A stretch of DNA of 28,515 bases, from contig CALJIC010000176.1 of assembly GCA_937974195.1 (NCBI GenBank), positions 1 through 28,515 of the forward strand. Reading direction: 5' to 3'. Below, in pieces: positions 8,801 to 15,497 of the stretch; the first letter of the stretch is position 1, and each line of letters starts with the position of its first letter. Both the position numbers and the translations under genes were made by a program. Source of the DNA: an uncultured Roseiflexaceae bacterium (lineage in GTDB: Bacteria; Chloroflexota; Chloroflexia; Chloroflexales; Roseiflexaceae). The notes beneath the pieces are model-generated. The model made no database searches. It saw only the letters and a list, made by a program, of their open reading frames with translations, and was not told where the DNA came from.

Positions 8801-9921
8801 CGCTCGCGCTCCTCGAGCAGCGCGGCGTTCTCGATCGCCAGGGCGATCTGGTTGCCGATCGCCTGCACCAGATCGATCTGCTGCTGGTCGAACCCGCGCA
8901 CCTTGTCGTCGAGCAGCACCAGGACGCCGACGATCCGCTCGCCGACGCGCAGCGGCACGCCGATCAGGCTCTCGAACGAGAGCCTGAGGCGCGACCAGTA
9001 GGCGCGGCGCGCGCCCTCGCTGAGCACCAGCGGCCGGTTCTCGGTGACGATGCGGCCGATCATGCTCCCCGCCACCGGCACGCTCCCGGCGATGCGCGCG
9101 AACGCCTCGGGGAGCCCGACCTGCGCCAGGAGCACCAGCTCCTCGCGCTGGCGGTCGAGCCGGCGCACGGTGCCGCCGGCGAGCCCGGTGAGGTCCAGCA
9201 CCATGCGCAGCGCGTGCTCGAGCATCTCGGCCAGCGGGCGCTGCAGGATCAGCTCGGCGGCCAGGGCGCTGAGCGTGTCCAGCTCCTCGGTGCGCACGGC
9301 GACCTGGCGCGCCAGGGCGTCGCTGAGCTCGCGCTGCTGCTGGACGAGGTTGGCGTTCTCGAGGGCCACGGCGATCACGTCGCCGACGCGCTGCAGCAGC
9401 TCGAGGTCGCTCTGGTCGTAGGCGCCGGGGGTATAGCTCTGCACCGAGATCACGCCGAGGGCATCCTCGCCGAGCAGGAGCGGCACGCCGAGCCAGGCGC
9501 GCGAGGGGCGCTGCACGTTGCCGAAGAGCTCCGGGGTAACCTCGAGGCGGCCGCGCTCGGCGGCCAGGTCGTAGAACAGCAGCGGCGCGCGCTCGCGGAC
9601 GAGGAGGCCGGTGAGCTCGCCGTGGGGCGTGTTCTCCTCGTACTCGACCAGGCCCTCGTCCACGATCAGGGCGGCGCGGAATATACCGGGCTGGCGCGCG
9701 TCGCACAGCGCGATGTAGCAGGCATCGGGCTGGAAGATCGCCTCGAGCTCGCGGTGGACGGCCTCGAAGATCGCGCGGGGGGTGGTGCGCCCGCGGCAGG
9801 CCAGGCTCACGTTGTACAGGACCGTGAGCGCGCGCCGGTCACGCTCGGCCTGCTCGCGCAGCTGCACGATCTCGCGTTCAAGCGCCGCAGCACGCTCTTG
9901 AGACGATGTGGTTTCGCGCAT
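5857..9921 (-). CDS. Six-GAF, SpoIIE/PP2C-type serine phosphatase
   Basis: 1354 aa. After a short coiled coil (1-30), six GAF-like units of 150-175 residues follow in tandem, each opened by a helix like LTVLYNVS or LNAIGRIS and closed by a helix like ALENARLYAE. Approximate spans are 35-190, 215-370, 380-540, 555-715, 745-905 and 910-1070. The C-terminal ~260 residues are a SpoIIE/RsbU PP2C phosphatase: GGDFYD at 1120-1125, GDASGKSIPGAM with Asp1164, YTDGVVEA, and HHDDMTLVV with metal Asp1337/1338. Family members dephosphorylate anti-sigma-factor antagonists (STAS proteins); GAF units bind small ligands or mediate dimerisation. No membrane segment is seen, so it is cytoplasmic. ATG 9921 is the first start; its ribosome site is weak. 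A functional link to the STAS protein at 165-1121 is possible but only inferred. Confidence 0.9.
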   Translation of the reverse strand: MRETTSSQERAAALEREIVQLREQAERDRRALTVLYNVSLACRGRTTPRAIFEAVHRELEAIFQPDACYIALCDARQPGIFRAALIVDEGLVEYEENTPHGELTGLLVRERAPLLFYDLAAERGRLEVTPELFGNVQRPSRAWLGVPLLLGEDALGVISVQSYTPGAYDQSDLELLQRVGDVIAVALENANLVQQQRELSDALARQVAVRTEELDTLSALAAELILQRPLAEMLEHALRMVLDLTGLAGGTVRRLDRQREELVLLAQVGLPEAFARIAGSVPVAGSMIGRIVTENRPLVLSEGARRAYWSRLRLSFESLIGVPLRVGERIVGVLVLLDDKVRGFDQQQIDLVQAIGNQIALAIENAALLEERERQVSELSALSRIAHAAVSALDLPTLLRQVLEALAGFMRLDAFAMFVYDPQRRVIVESLGIDEGEDYTFFRNMPPVPGSLTDWVIRHRQTLAFRNMPAEIGAYPELRPITLGVAKQAISWIGTPLFDREDRVIGTIAVQSYTPDAFDDRDERFLASVARQVALHVQNVTLLTRRERQIRELNAIGRISQQIAASFDLDEMLRQIYITLQGVTGASSFYLVVCAPETHRITHSFFIDGGEEIQRDWPDGLPPPGSLTDYIIREGEPLLFNDIPAQAEELQRLGVTPHTYGSPNQPRSWAGVPLLDQDARPIGVIVLQDGRAYQYDQQTLEFLAQVASHLSLGIQKVQLFEQRERQIDENATLFAEAQAHAAAAERKAKQMTLVHRVTLALTSRMDPREILELACQELVQLFFAEHAGIVLFDEDGTGGTVVAEYPPSVVLGSRIVFHAELMRLLIEERRPIVIESVATSPLMTPVRDILQGIGIESIAVIPLVSRGRTIGSIGIDSIGHTRSFGPEEQELFMTVAASVAAAFENARLFAAEQEARRTADTLREVARALSASFDPREVLQTILRELQHVIEYDTASIMLLEGQRLRTAALRGFEDLASPANLVFQMNERSGAGLAVHRRSPVLIPDTDESPFWARTGSDNHVRSWLGVPLIAKGQVLGVLNIDSRRPNRFTTRDMDVAEAFASQAAVALENARLYAESVARVEQELEIAHRIQSNLFPRSLPDVPGLQLAAQCLPARETGGDFYDCFVLGDPEDTLPDAYVEAPDIARGRVTPEGPLLAVMVGDASGKSIPGAMLMAVARSVARSEARDHVAPPAVMRETNRWVAHDVPHGTFVALSYATLDPRTRRLAVSGAGQLAPLLRRADGSLEYLQPEGPTLPLGIIPDVPYRALELTLAPGDTLVFYTDGVVEAHDATGQLFGFERLEALLAEYGDEPPAALIDRVLLEVGRFSGNAPHHDDMTLVVIRVDSEGTQGA

Positions 9922-9963
9922 CGGTGGCTCGTCCAGCTCGTGCCTGAATGCACATATCGCTCT

Positions 9964-9969
9964 ATTCTA
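9964..9969 (-). promoter_or_regulatory. Possible -10 box of the GAF-SpoIIE gene
   Basis: On the minus strand TAGAAT lies 43 bp before ATG 9921, with no convincing -35 box. A 7-bp inverted repeat CACCTCC (9971-9977) / GGAGGTG (9989-9995) sits just upstream and could be an operator. Both calls are weak. Confidence 0.25.
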
Positions 9970-10006
9970 CCACCTCCCGCTAGTCGGCGGAGGTGACGGG
10001 AACACG

Positions 10007-10080
10007 CCTGACACGGTGACGGGGTGACGCCCCTGACACGGTGACGGGGTGACGCCCCTGACACGGTGACGGGGTGATGG
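10007..10080. repeat. 25-bp tandem repeat of GGTGAC units
   Basis: Three copies (10007-10031, 10032-10056, 10057-10080, the last diverging at its end) of a 25-bp unit that begins cctgacacggtgac and ends ggggtgacgcc. Within each unit GTGAC recurs with about 8-bp spacing. The orientation is opposite to that of the following array. Confidence 0.85.
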
Positions 10081-10126
10081 GGTGACCCATTAACACCGGA
10101 AACGCAAACCACACCACGAACGTCTG

Positions 10127-10260
10127 GGTCACCTGGTCACCCTGTCACCTGGTCACCTGGTCACCTGGTCACCCAGTCACCTAGTCACCTCGTCGGCGCG
10201 AGCGATGCGAGCGCACCTCACCCTGTCACCTGGTCACCCTATCACCGTGTCACCGTATCA
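10127..10260. repeat. 8-bp tandem repeat, GGTCACCT type
   Basis: Eight perfectly phased 8-bp units (ggtcacct and one-base variants) run from 10127 to 10190. After a 25-bp interruption, a further run keeps the same 8-bp period from 10216 to 10260 with the last units decaying. The unit is the reverse complement of the GGTGAC core of the preceding array, so the two arrays face each other across about 45 bp and could pair into a long imperfect hairpin. The same unit reappears at 28493-28515. Confidence 0.9.
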
Positions 10261-10432
10261 GCGCGGCCCGGCTGAACGGCGCTCGTCGTGGCAAGAGCGG
10301 CACGAAGCGGCCGCCCGTATAGGTTCGAGATGGTTACAGGCGGGTGAGCGGATGCCAACGGCGCCGCGCAAGGGGCGCAAAAATCTGCGGTACACTAGGC
10401 GCCGTTCCGCACTGAAGCGAAGGAGTACTACC

Positions 10433-11518
10433 ATGCCGGAATTCAACGGGCTCGGGATGCACCTCGGCAACCTCGCACGCCTGTCGCGGGCGCGGACGCG
10501 CTCGATCAGCCCGGAGAACTTCAGCGGAGAGAAGGGGCGCGGCGGCATGGCTACCACGGGCACTGGCGCCAACGCCGCGCGCGATCTCGGGCAGGGGTGG
10601 AAGATATCGCCGTCGATCCGCATCGCCCCGGGCGAGACGCGCGTGCTGGCCGAGGTGAAGGACTCGGGCGCGATCCAGCACATCTGGATGACCCCGACCG
10701 GCCACTGGCGCCACAGCATCCTGCGGATCTACTGGGACGACCAGGAGCAGCCGTCGGTCGAGTGCCCGGTGGGAGATTTCTTCGCCTGCGGCTGGGGGCA
10801 GTACGCCCAGGTCAGCTCGCTGGCGGTGTGCGTGAACCCCGGCAGCGCCTTCAACTGCTACTGGGAGATGCCGTTCCGCAAGGGCTTCAAGATCACCATG
10901 ACCAACATCGGCGCGCAGGAGATGACGCTGTACTACCAGATCACCTACGCGCTGACCGAGGTGCCGGAGGACGCGGCCTACTTCCACGCCCAGTTCCGGC
11001 GCGTCAACCCGCTGCCCTACAAGGAGGTCTACACCATCCTCGACGGAGTGAAGGGGCGCGGCCACTACGTCGGCACCTACATGGCCTGGGGCGTCAACAA
11101 CTGCGGCTGGTGGGGCGAGGGCGAGATCAAGTTCTACATGGACGGCGATGACGAGTGGCCGACGATCTGCGGCACCGGCACCGAGGACTACTTCTGCGGG
11201 TCGTACAACTTCGACGTCGGCAAGGAGAACGGCGGCTACCGCGAGTTCACCACGCCGTACGCCGGGCTGCCGCAGGTGATCCGCCCCGACGGGCTGTACC
11301 GCTCGCAGACGCGCTTCGGCATGTACCGCTGGCATATCACCGACCCGATCCGCTTCGAGCAGGACCTGCGGGTCACCATCCAGGCGCTCGGCTGGCGCAG
11401 CGGCGGGCGCTACCTGCCGCTGCAGGACGACATCGCCTCGGTCGCGTACTGGTACCAGACGCTGCCGACCGCACCGTTCCCGGCGCTGCCGGACGCCGAC
11501 TACCTCGAGATCATCTGA
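10433..11518 (+). CDS. GH172 / DUF2961 glycoside hydrolase
   Basis: 361 aa from ATG 10433, chosen because AAGGAG lies 7 bases upstream. The frame further upstream runs through the 8-bp repeat array and is not coding. The protein is a single DUF2961 domain, recognised by RTRSISPENFSGEKGRGG near the N-terminus, IQHIWMT, VGDFFACGWG, PFRKGF and GTGTEDYFCGSYNF with Glu251. DUF2961 is now glycoside hydrolase family 172, whose characterised members are alpha-fructofuranosidases or act on arabinofuranosyl linkages; Glu residues are catalytic and the motif Glu251-Asp252 is a good candidate. No signal peptide is visible, so it would act inside the cell. It stands alone, with a strong hairpin behind it, and does not belong to the NAD operon downstream. 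Confidence 0.88.
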   Translation: MPEFNGLGMHLGNLARLSRARTRSISPENFSGEKGRGGMATTGTGANAARDLGQGWKISPSIRIAPGETRVLAEVKDSGAIQHIWMTPTGHWRHSILRIYWDDQEQPSVECPVGDFFACGWGQYAQVSSLAVCVNPGSAFNCYWEMPFRKGFKITMTNIGAQEMTLYYQITYALTEVPEDAAYFHAQFRRVNPLPYKEVYTILDGVKGRGHYVGTYMAWGVNNCGWWGEGEIKFYMDGDDEWPTICGTGTEDYFCGSYNFDVGKENGGYREFTTPYAGLPQVIRPDGLYRSQTRFGMYRWHITDPIRFEQDLRVTIQALGWRSGGRYLPLQDDIASVAYWYQTLPTAPFPALPDADYLEII

Positions 11519-11532
11519 GCGGGTGTGTGCGG

Positions 11533-11570
11533 GGTGTCGTGCGCGGTGGCGAGGCTGCCGCCACGACACC
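11533..11570 (+). terminator. Strong hairpin after the GH172 gene
   Basis: GGTGTCGTG (11533-11541) pairs perfectly with CACGACACC (11562-11570), and an inner GCGG/CCGC pairing extends the stem. It starts 14 bp after the stop codon. No T-run follows, so termination may need a factor. Confidence 0.5.
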
Positions 11571-11578
11571 TCTGGCGC

Positions 11579-11607
11579 TTGACAGGGGGCGCGCGGCGAT
11601 CTATAAT
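11579..11607 (+). promoter_or_regulatory. Consensus sigma-70 promoter of nadABC
   Basis: TTGACA at 11579-11584 and TATAAT at 11602-11607 are separated by exactly 17 bp, a perfect match to the vegetative consensus. Transcription should start near 11614, inside the first operator copy. Such a strong promoter before a biosynthetic operon implies it is normally held down by repression or attenuation. Confidence 0.9.
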
Positions 11608-11624
11608 AGTGTCAGTGTCACACA
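11608..11624 (+). promoter_or_regulatory. nad operator copy 1
   Basis: The 17-bp site AGTGT-N7-ACACA directly abuts the -10 box and covers the expected start point, a classic repressor position. It shares the half-site AGTGTCA with copies 2 and 3. The cognate regulator is not in the window; an NAD-responsive repressor such as NrtR is a guess. Confidence 0.7.
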
Positions 11625-11633
11625 TACAACAAC

Positions 11634-11657
11634 AGCGGCGGTGCCGCCGCTTTTTTT
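11634..11657 (+). terminator. Intrinsic terminator 1 in the nadA leader
   Basis: AGCGGCG (11634-11640), a 4-nt loop and CGCCGCT (11645-11651) form a perfect 7-bp stem followed by a T7 run (11651-11657). It lies about 20 nt after the predicted start point, so default transcripts would be only about 45 nt long. Confidence 0.85.
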
Positions 11658-11669
11658 AGCGACAATGAT

Positions 11670-11686
11670 AGTGTTCAACTGACACT
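11670..11686 (+). promoter_or_regulatory. nad operator copy 2
   Basis: AGTGT-N7-ACACT with the right half TGACACT. Its centre is 62 bp after the centre of copy 1. No good promoter lies directly before it, so it would act as a roadblock, a looping partner or an RNA element. Confidence 0.65.
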
Positions 11687-11701
11687 GCACCTGAACCATA
11701 C

Positions 11702-11728
11702 GCTGCGATGATGCTCGCGGCTTTTTTT
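11702..11728 (+). terminator. Intrinsic terminator 2 in the nadA leader
   Basis: GCTGCGA (11702-11708) pairs with TCGCGGC (11715-11721) through 7 bp, one of them G-T. The loop is 6 nt and a T7 run follows (11722-11728). It is the second terminator between promoter and nadA. Confidence 0.75.
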
Positions 11729-11741
11729 CGTAGCTCTTTTT

Positions 11742-11758
11742 AGTGTAATTGTGACACT
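11742..11758 (+). promoter_or_regulatory. nad operator copy 3
   Basis: AGTGT-N7-ACACT with right half TGACACT, centred 72 bp after copy 2 and 77 bp before the nadA start codon. A small hairpin without a T-run, CCCGC-aagga-GCGGG (11772-11786), follows it, so each operator is followed by a hairpin. Confidence 0.65.
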
Positions 11759-11834
11759 ATGCCAACATCGCCCCGCAAGGAGCGGGCAGCACAACCGCGT
11801 AGGCCGTAGCGCTGAATGAACTCGGAGGCAGGAC

Positions 11835-12806
11835 GTGACCCTCGAGCTGATCCACACCGACCCGGCGGCCGCCCGGGAGACCGTCGCGGAGATCCGGCGC
11901 CTCAAGCGCGAGCGCAACGCCGTGATCCTGGCCCACAACTACCAGTACGGCGAGATCCAGGACATCGCCGACCACGTCGGGGACTCGCTCGGCCTCTCGC
12001 AGGTGGCGGCGCGCACCGACGCCGACGTGATCGTGTTCTGCGGCGTGCACTTCATGGCCGAAACCGCGGCCATCCTCAACCCCGGCAAGACGGTGCTGAT
12101 CCCCGACCTGGCTGCCGGCTGCTCGCTCGCCGACTCGATCGACGCCGCGCAGCTGCGCGCCTGGAAGGCCGAACACCCCGATGCCGTCGTTGTCTCTTAT
12201 GTCAATACCACCGCCGAAGTGAAGGCCGAGAGCGACTACTGCGTGACCTCGGGCAACGCCGAGCGCGTCATCCGCGCGATCCCCGCGGACCGCGAGATCC
12301 TGTTCCTGCCGGACATGTTTCTCGGCACCTACCTGCAGCGGGTCACCAGCCGCACGATGCACATCTGGGCCGGCGAGTGCCACGTCCACGCCGGCATCCG
12401 GCCATCCATGGTCCAGGCGACGCGCCAGGCGCACCCAGGCGCCGAGCTGCTGGTGCACCCGGAGTGCGGCTGCGTGAGCTCGACGCTCCACTACCTGGCG
12501 AAGGGGAGCATCGAGGCCGAGGGCACGCACATCCTCTCGACCGAGGGCATGATCAAGCACGCGCAGACCAGCCCGGCCACGACCTTCGTGGTGGCGACCG
12601 AGATCGGCGTGCTGCACCGCATGCGCAAGGCCAACCCCGAGAAGACCTTCCTGCCGGTGAACGAGGGAGTCGCCTGCCGCTATATGAAGATGATCACGCT
12701 GGACAAGGTGCTGGCGTCGCTGCGGGACCTGCGCTACCAGGTGAGCGTCCCGACCGAGCTGGCGGAGCGCGCGCGGCTGCCGATCGAGCGGATGATCGCG
12801 CTGTAG
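11835..12806 (+). CDS. nadA: Quinolinate synthase
   Basis: 323 aa. GTG 11835 is chosen for GGAGG six bases upstream and because the protein then starts at the usual family position. It condenses iminoaspartate with dihydroxyacetone phosphate to quinolinate using an oxygen-sensitive 4Fe-4S cluster. Family signatures are ILAHNYQYGEIQD near the N-terminus, CGVHFMAETA with Cys69, DLAAGCSLAD with Cys96, HPECGCVSS with Cys211/213, and ACRYMKMITL with Cys281. Cys96, Cys211 and Cys281 are the likely cluster ligands by analogy with characterised NadA. It is the first gene of the nadABC operon, 34 bp before nadB, and is preceded by an elaborate leader with three operators and two terminators. Confidence 0.96.
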   Translation: MTLELIHTDPAAARETVAEIRRLKRERNAVILAHNYQYGEIQDIADHVGDSLGLSQVAARTDADVIVFCGVHFMAETAAILNPGKTVLIPDLAAGCSLADSIDAAQLRAWKAEHPDAVVVSYVNTTAEVKAESDYCVTSGNAERVIRAIPADREILFLPDMFLGTYLQRVTSRTMHIWAGECHVHAGIRPSMVQATRQAHPGAELLVHPECGCVSSTLHYLAKGSIEAEGTHILSTEGMIKHAQTSPATTFVVATEIGVLHRMRKANPEKTFLPVNEGVACRYMKMITLDKVLASLRDLRYQVSVPTELAERARLPIERMIAL

Positions 12807-12840
12807 CGGCGCGGCGAGCTGAAGTCTACGGAGTCCGGTC

Positions 12841-14553
12841 ATGGCACTTCCGAACGTTCGAGTCGACGCGCCGCGCTACCTCGTGGACCCCGCGACGGTC
12901 GAGGCGCGCCATCACAGCTGCGACGTGCTGGTGGTCGGCGGCGGGGCCGCCGGGCTGGCGGCGGCGCTGCGGGCCGCGGAGCAGGGCGAGGTGACGCTGC
13001 TGGCGCGCGGCTCGCTGCGCGAGAGCAACTCGGCCTGGGCGCAGGGCGGCATCGCGGCCGCGCTCGACGAGCGCGACTCGCCGGCGTTTCATATCGCGGA
13101 CACGCTGGTGGCCGGGGCGGGCCTGTGCGACCAGGCGGCGGTCGAGGTGCTGGCGCACGCGGCCCCGGCGCTCATGGGCGAGCTGGCGGCGCTCGGCGTG
13201 CCCTTCGAGCAGGCCGGCGGGGCGTTCGCGCTCGGCCTCGAGGGCGGCCACTCCCAGCGGCGCATCCTGCATGTCGGCGACGCCACCGGCTGGGCGATCA
13301 CCGTGGCGCTCACCGATCAGGCGCTGCGCCACCCGCGCATACACATCCTCGAGGGCTATCAGGCGGTCGAGCTGCTCACAGCGCCGGCCGACGCGCCGCT
13401 CGCGGCGGAGCGCTGCGTCGGGCTGCTGGCGCTGGACAGCAGCGGGAGATGGCACCGCTTCGAGGCGGGCGCGGTCGTGCTGGCGACCGGGGGCGCCGGC
13501 GCGCTGTACGGCCTGACCAGCAACCAGCCAACCGCGCTGGGCGAGGGGATCGCGCTGGCCTACCGCGCCGGCGCCGAGGTGGCCGACATGGAGTTCGTCC
13601 AGTTCCACCCGACGGTCTACCGCACCAGCGCCGGCAGCGGCTTCCTGATCACCGAGGCGGCGCGCGGCGAAGGGGGCGTGCTGCGCACCCCCGGCGGGTG
13701 GCGCTTCATGCCTGAGCTGGACCCGCGCGGCGAGCTCGCCCCGCGCGACATCGTCACGCGCGGGATCTACGCCGCGATGCACGCCGAGCAGGCCGACCAC
13801 GTGCTGCTCGACCTGACGCACCTGGGGGCCGAAGCGCTCGAGCGGCGCTTCCCGACGGTCGTCGCCCGCTGCCGTGCGGACGGGCTCGACCCGGCGCGCG
13901 AGCCGATCCCGGTGGCGCCGGCGGCGCACTACCTGATGGGCGGCATCCGCACCGACCTCTCGGGCGCGACGAGTGTGCCGGGCCTGTTCGCGGCCGGCGA
14001 GTGCGCCTGCACGGGCGTCCACGGCGCCAACCGGCTGGCGAGCAACTCGCTGCTGGAGTGCCTGGTGTTCGGGCGGCGGGCGGGGGGCGCGGCGCTGCAC
14101 GCGGCGCGTGACCCGTGGCGCGTCTCGGCGCCGCTGTCGAGCGAGCCAGGTCTGCCGCCCGCACCCCTTGACGCCGGGATCGATCCGGGCGGACATCGCC
14201 GGTTGGCGCTGCGGGACTGGCGCGAGCAGCTGGCGTGCGTGATGCGCGCCTCCGCCGGGCCGCTGCGCCGCGGCGACGGGCTGGCGGACGGGCTGAGCCA
14301 GCTCGACTTCCTCGCCTCCCGGCCCACAGCGCGCGACTCCGAGGCGCTCAGCGCCGCGAACGCGCTGCTGGCGGCCAGGCTGATCGTGGCCGGGGCGCTG
14401 ATGCGGCAGGAGAGCCGCGGGGCGCACTTCCGCGACGACTACCCGCACCCGGACGAGCGCTGGCGGCGGCACCTCGTGCAGGCGCGCGGGCGCGCGCCGC
14501 AGCTCGTGGAGTGCGTGGCGGCGGACGAGCGCGTGCCAGCTTCGCCGGCGTGA
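12841..14553 (+). CDS. nadB: L-aspartate oxidase
   Basis: 570 aa. The FAD-dependent flavoprotein oxidises L-aspartate to iminoaspartate, feeding NadA. An N-terminal dinucleotide-binding signature VVGGGAAGLAAAL is followed by SNSAWAQGGIAAAL, the substrate and flavin region EFVQFHPTVY, the RGEGG stretch, PAAHYLMGGI and HGANRLASNSLLE, all typical of NadB and the related fumarate reductase/succinate dehydrogenase flavoprotein family. The C-terminal helical domain is complete. ATG 12841 has CGGAG about ten bases upstream. Its position between nadA and nadC settles NadB over a succinate dehydrogenase subunit. Confidence 0.95.
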   Translation: MALPNVRVDAPRYLVDPATVEARHHSCDVLVVGGGAAGLAAALRAAEQGEVTLLARGSLRESNSAWAQGGIAAALDERDSPAFHIADTLVAGAGLCDQAAVEVLAHAAPALMGELAALGVPFEQAGGAFALGLEGGHSQRRILHVGDATGWAITVALTDQALRHPRIHILEGYQAVELLTAPADAPLAAERCVGLLALDSSGRWHRFEAGAVVLATGGAGALYGLTSNQPTALGEGIALAYRAGAEVADMEFVQFHPTVYRTSAGSGFLITEAARGEGGVLRTPGGWRFMPELDPRGELAPRDIVTRGIYAAMHAEQADHVLLDLTHLGAEALERRFPTVVARCRADGLDPAREPIPVAPAAHYLMGGIRTDLSGATSVPGLFAAGECACTGVHGANRLASNSLLECLVFGRRAGGAALHAARDPWRVSAPLSSEPGLPPAPLDAGIDPGGHRRLALRDWREQLACVMRASAGPLRRGDGLADGLSQLDFLASRPTARDSEALSAANALLAARLIVAGALMRQESRGAHFRDDYPHPDERWRRHLVQARGRAPQLVECVAADERVPASPA

Positions 14554-14609
14554 CAGGCGCCATGGCCACAGCGATGCACACGATGGCTTCACGGCCAGGA
14601 GAGATACCG

Positions 14610-15473
14610 ATGGACCTCGCACCACATATCATCCGGGAGATCGTCGAGCGGGCGCTGGCCGAGGATGTCGGCCCGGGGGACCTGACGACGCTGGCGGTGA
14701 TCGGCGCCGATGTTCGCGCTGCGGCGCAGATGGTGGCGCGCGAGCCGGGAGTGGCCGCCGGGCTGCCGGTGGCGGCGGCGGTGTTCGCCGCTGTGGACCC
14801 GGCGGTCGCCTTCACGGCCAGGGTCAGCGAGGGCGAGCCCTTCGCGGCCGGCCAGGTGCTGGCGGAGGTGCGCGGCCCGGCGCGCGGGCTGCTCACCGGC
14901 GAGCGGCTGGCGCTTAACCTGCTGCAGCGGATGTGCGGCACGGCCACGCTGACGGCGCGCTACGTCGCGGCCGTGAAGGGCACGCGCGCCCGCATCCTGG
15001 ACACTCGCAAGACCACGCCGGGGCTGCGCGCGCTGGAGAAGTACGCCGTGCGCGCCGGGGGCGGAACCAACCACCGCTTCGCCCTGTACGACGGCGTGAT
15101 GCTCAAGGACAACCACCTCGCCATCCTGGCGGCGCAGGGGATCGGGCTGGCGGAGGCCGTCCGCCGCGCGAAGGAGGCCGTCGGGCCAATGGTGCGGGTG
15201 GAGGTGGAGGTGGACAGCGTCGAGGACGCCGTGACGGCGGCCGAGGCCGGCGCCGACCTGATCCTGCTCGACAACATGCCGCAGGCGGAGCTGCGGCGGG
15301 CGGTCGAGGCGCTCGGCGGGCCGGCGCGCGAGCGGCCGCTGCTCGAGGCGTCGGGCGGGATCACGCTCGAGACGGTGCGCGCCGTGGCGGAGAGCGGCGT
15401 GGACTACATCTCGGTCGGCGCGCTGACGCACTCGGCGCGGGCGCTGGACATCGGGCTGGACTTTATCGCGTAG
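14610..15473 (+). CDS. nadC: Quinolinate phosphoribosyltransferase
   Basis: 287 aa. It converts quinolinate and PRPP to nicotinate mononucleotide, the last step of the de novo branch. ATG 14610 is chosen for AGGAGA seven bases upstream; an ATG at 14562 in the same frame would add 16 residues with no family match. Signatures include EDVGPGDLTT near the N-terminus, LNLLQRMCGTATLT, the PRPP/quinolinate-binding DTRKTTPGLRALEKYAV followed by GGGTNHRFALYD, MLKDNHL, VEVEVDS, LILLDNMP and the C-terminal EASGGITLE and DYISVGALTHS. The length is normal. The gene ends 24 bp from the convergent ketopantoate reductase gene, and no clear terminator separates them. Confidence 0.96.
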   Translation: MDLAPHIIREIVERALAEDVGPGDLTTLAVIGADVRAAAQMVAREPGVAAGLPVAAAVFAAVDPAVAFTARVSEGEPFAAGQVLAEVRGPARGLLTGERLALNLLQRMCGTATLTARYVAAVKGTRARILDTRKTTPGLRALEKYAVRAGGGTNHRFALYDGVMLKDNHLAILAAQGIGLAEAVRRAKEAVGPMVRVEVEVDSVEDAVTAAEAGADLILLDNMPQAELRRAVEALGGPARERPLLEASGGITLETVRAVAESGVDYISVGALTHSARALDIGLDFIA

Positions 15474-15497
15474 GGAAGGCGAGGGCCTCTGCCCGAA

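Noticed and set aside
6652..9996. 1114-codon open frame on the plus strand opposite the GAF-SpoIIE gene
   Set aside because: Antisense shadow of a GC-rich gene; its composition (H, R, G, A, D rich) has no domain sense, while the minus strand has clear GAF and SpoIIE motifs.
10007..10260. CRISPR array
   Set aside because: Units are 8 or 25 bp and contiguous, with no spacers of constant length and no cas genes.
10205..10432. N-terminal extension of the GH172 protein
   Set aside because: The extension is encoded by the tandem repeat and low-complexity sequence; a strong ribosome site precedes ATG 10433.
11608..11758. Naming the nad operator as an NrtR or NiaR box
   Set aside because: I cannot match the site to a consensus from memory with confidence and no regulator gene is in the window.
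12826..14625. 599-codon open frame opposite nadB
   Set aside because: nadB on the plus strand is certain from its FAD motifs and operon place.
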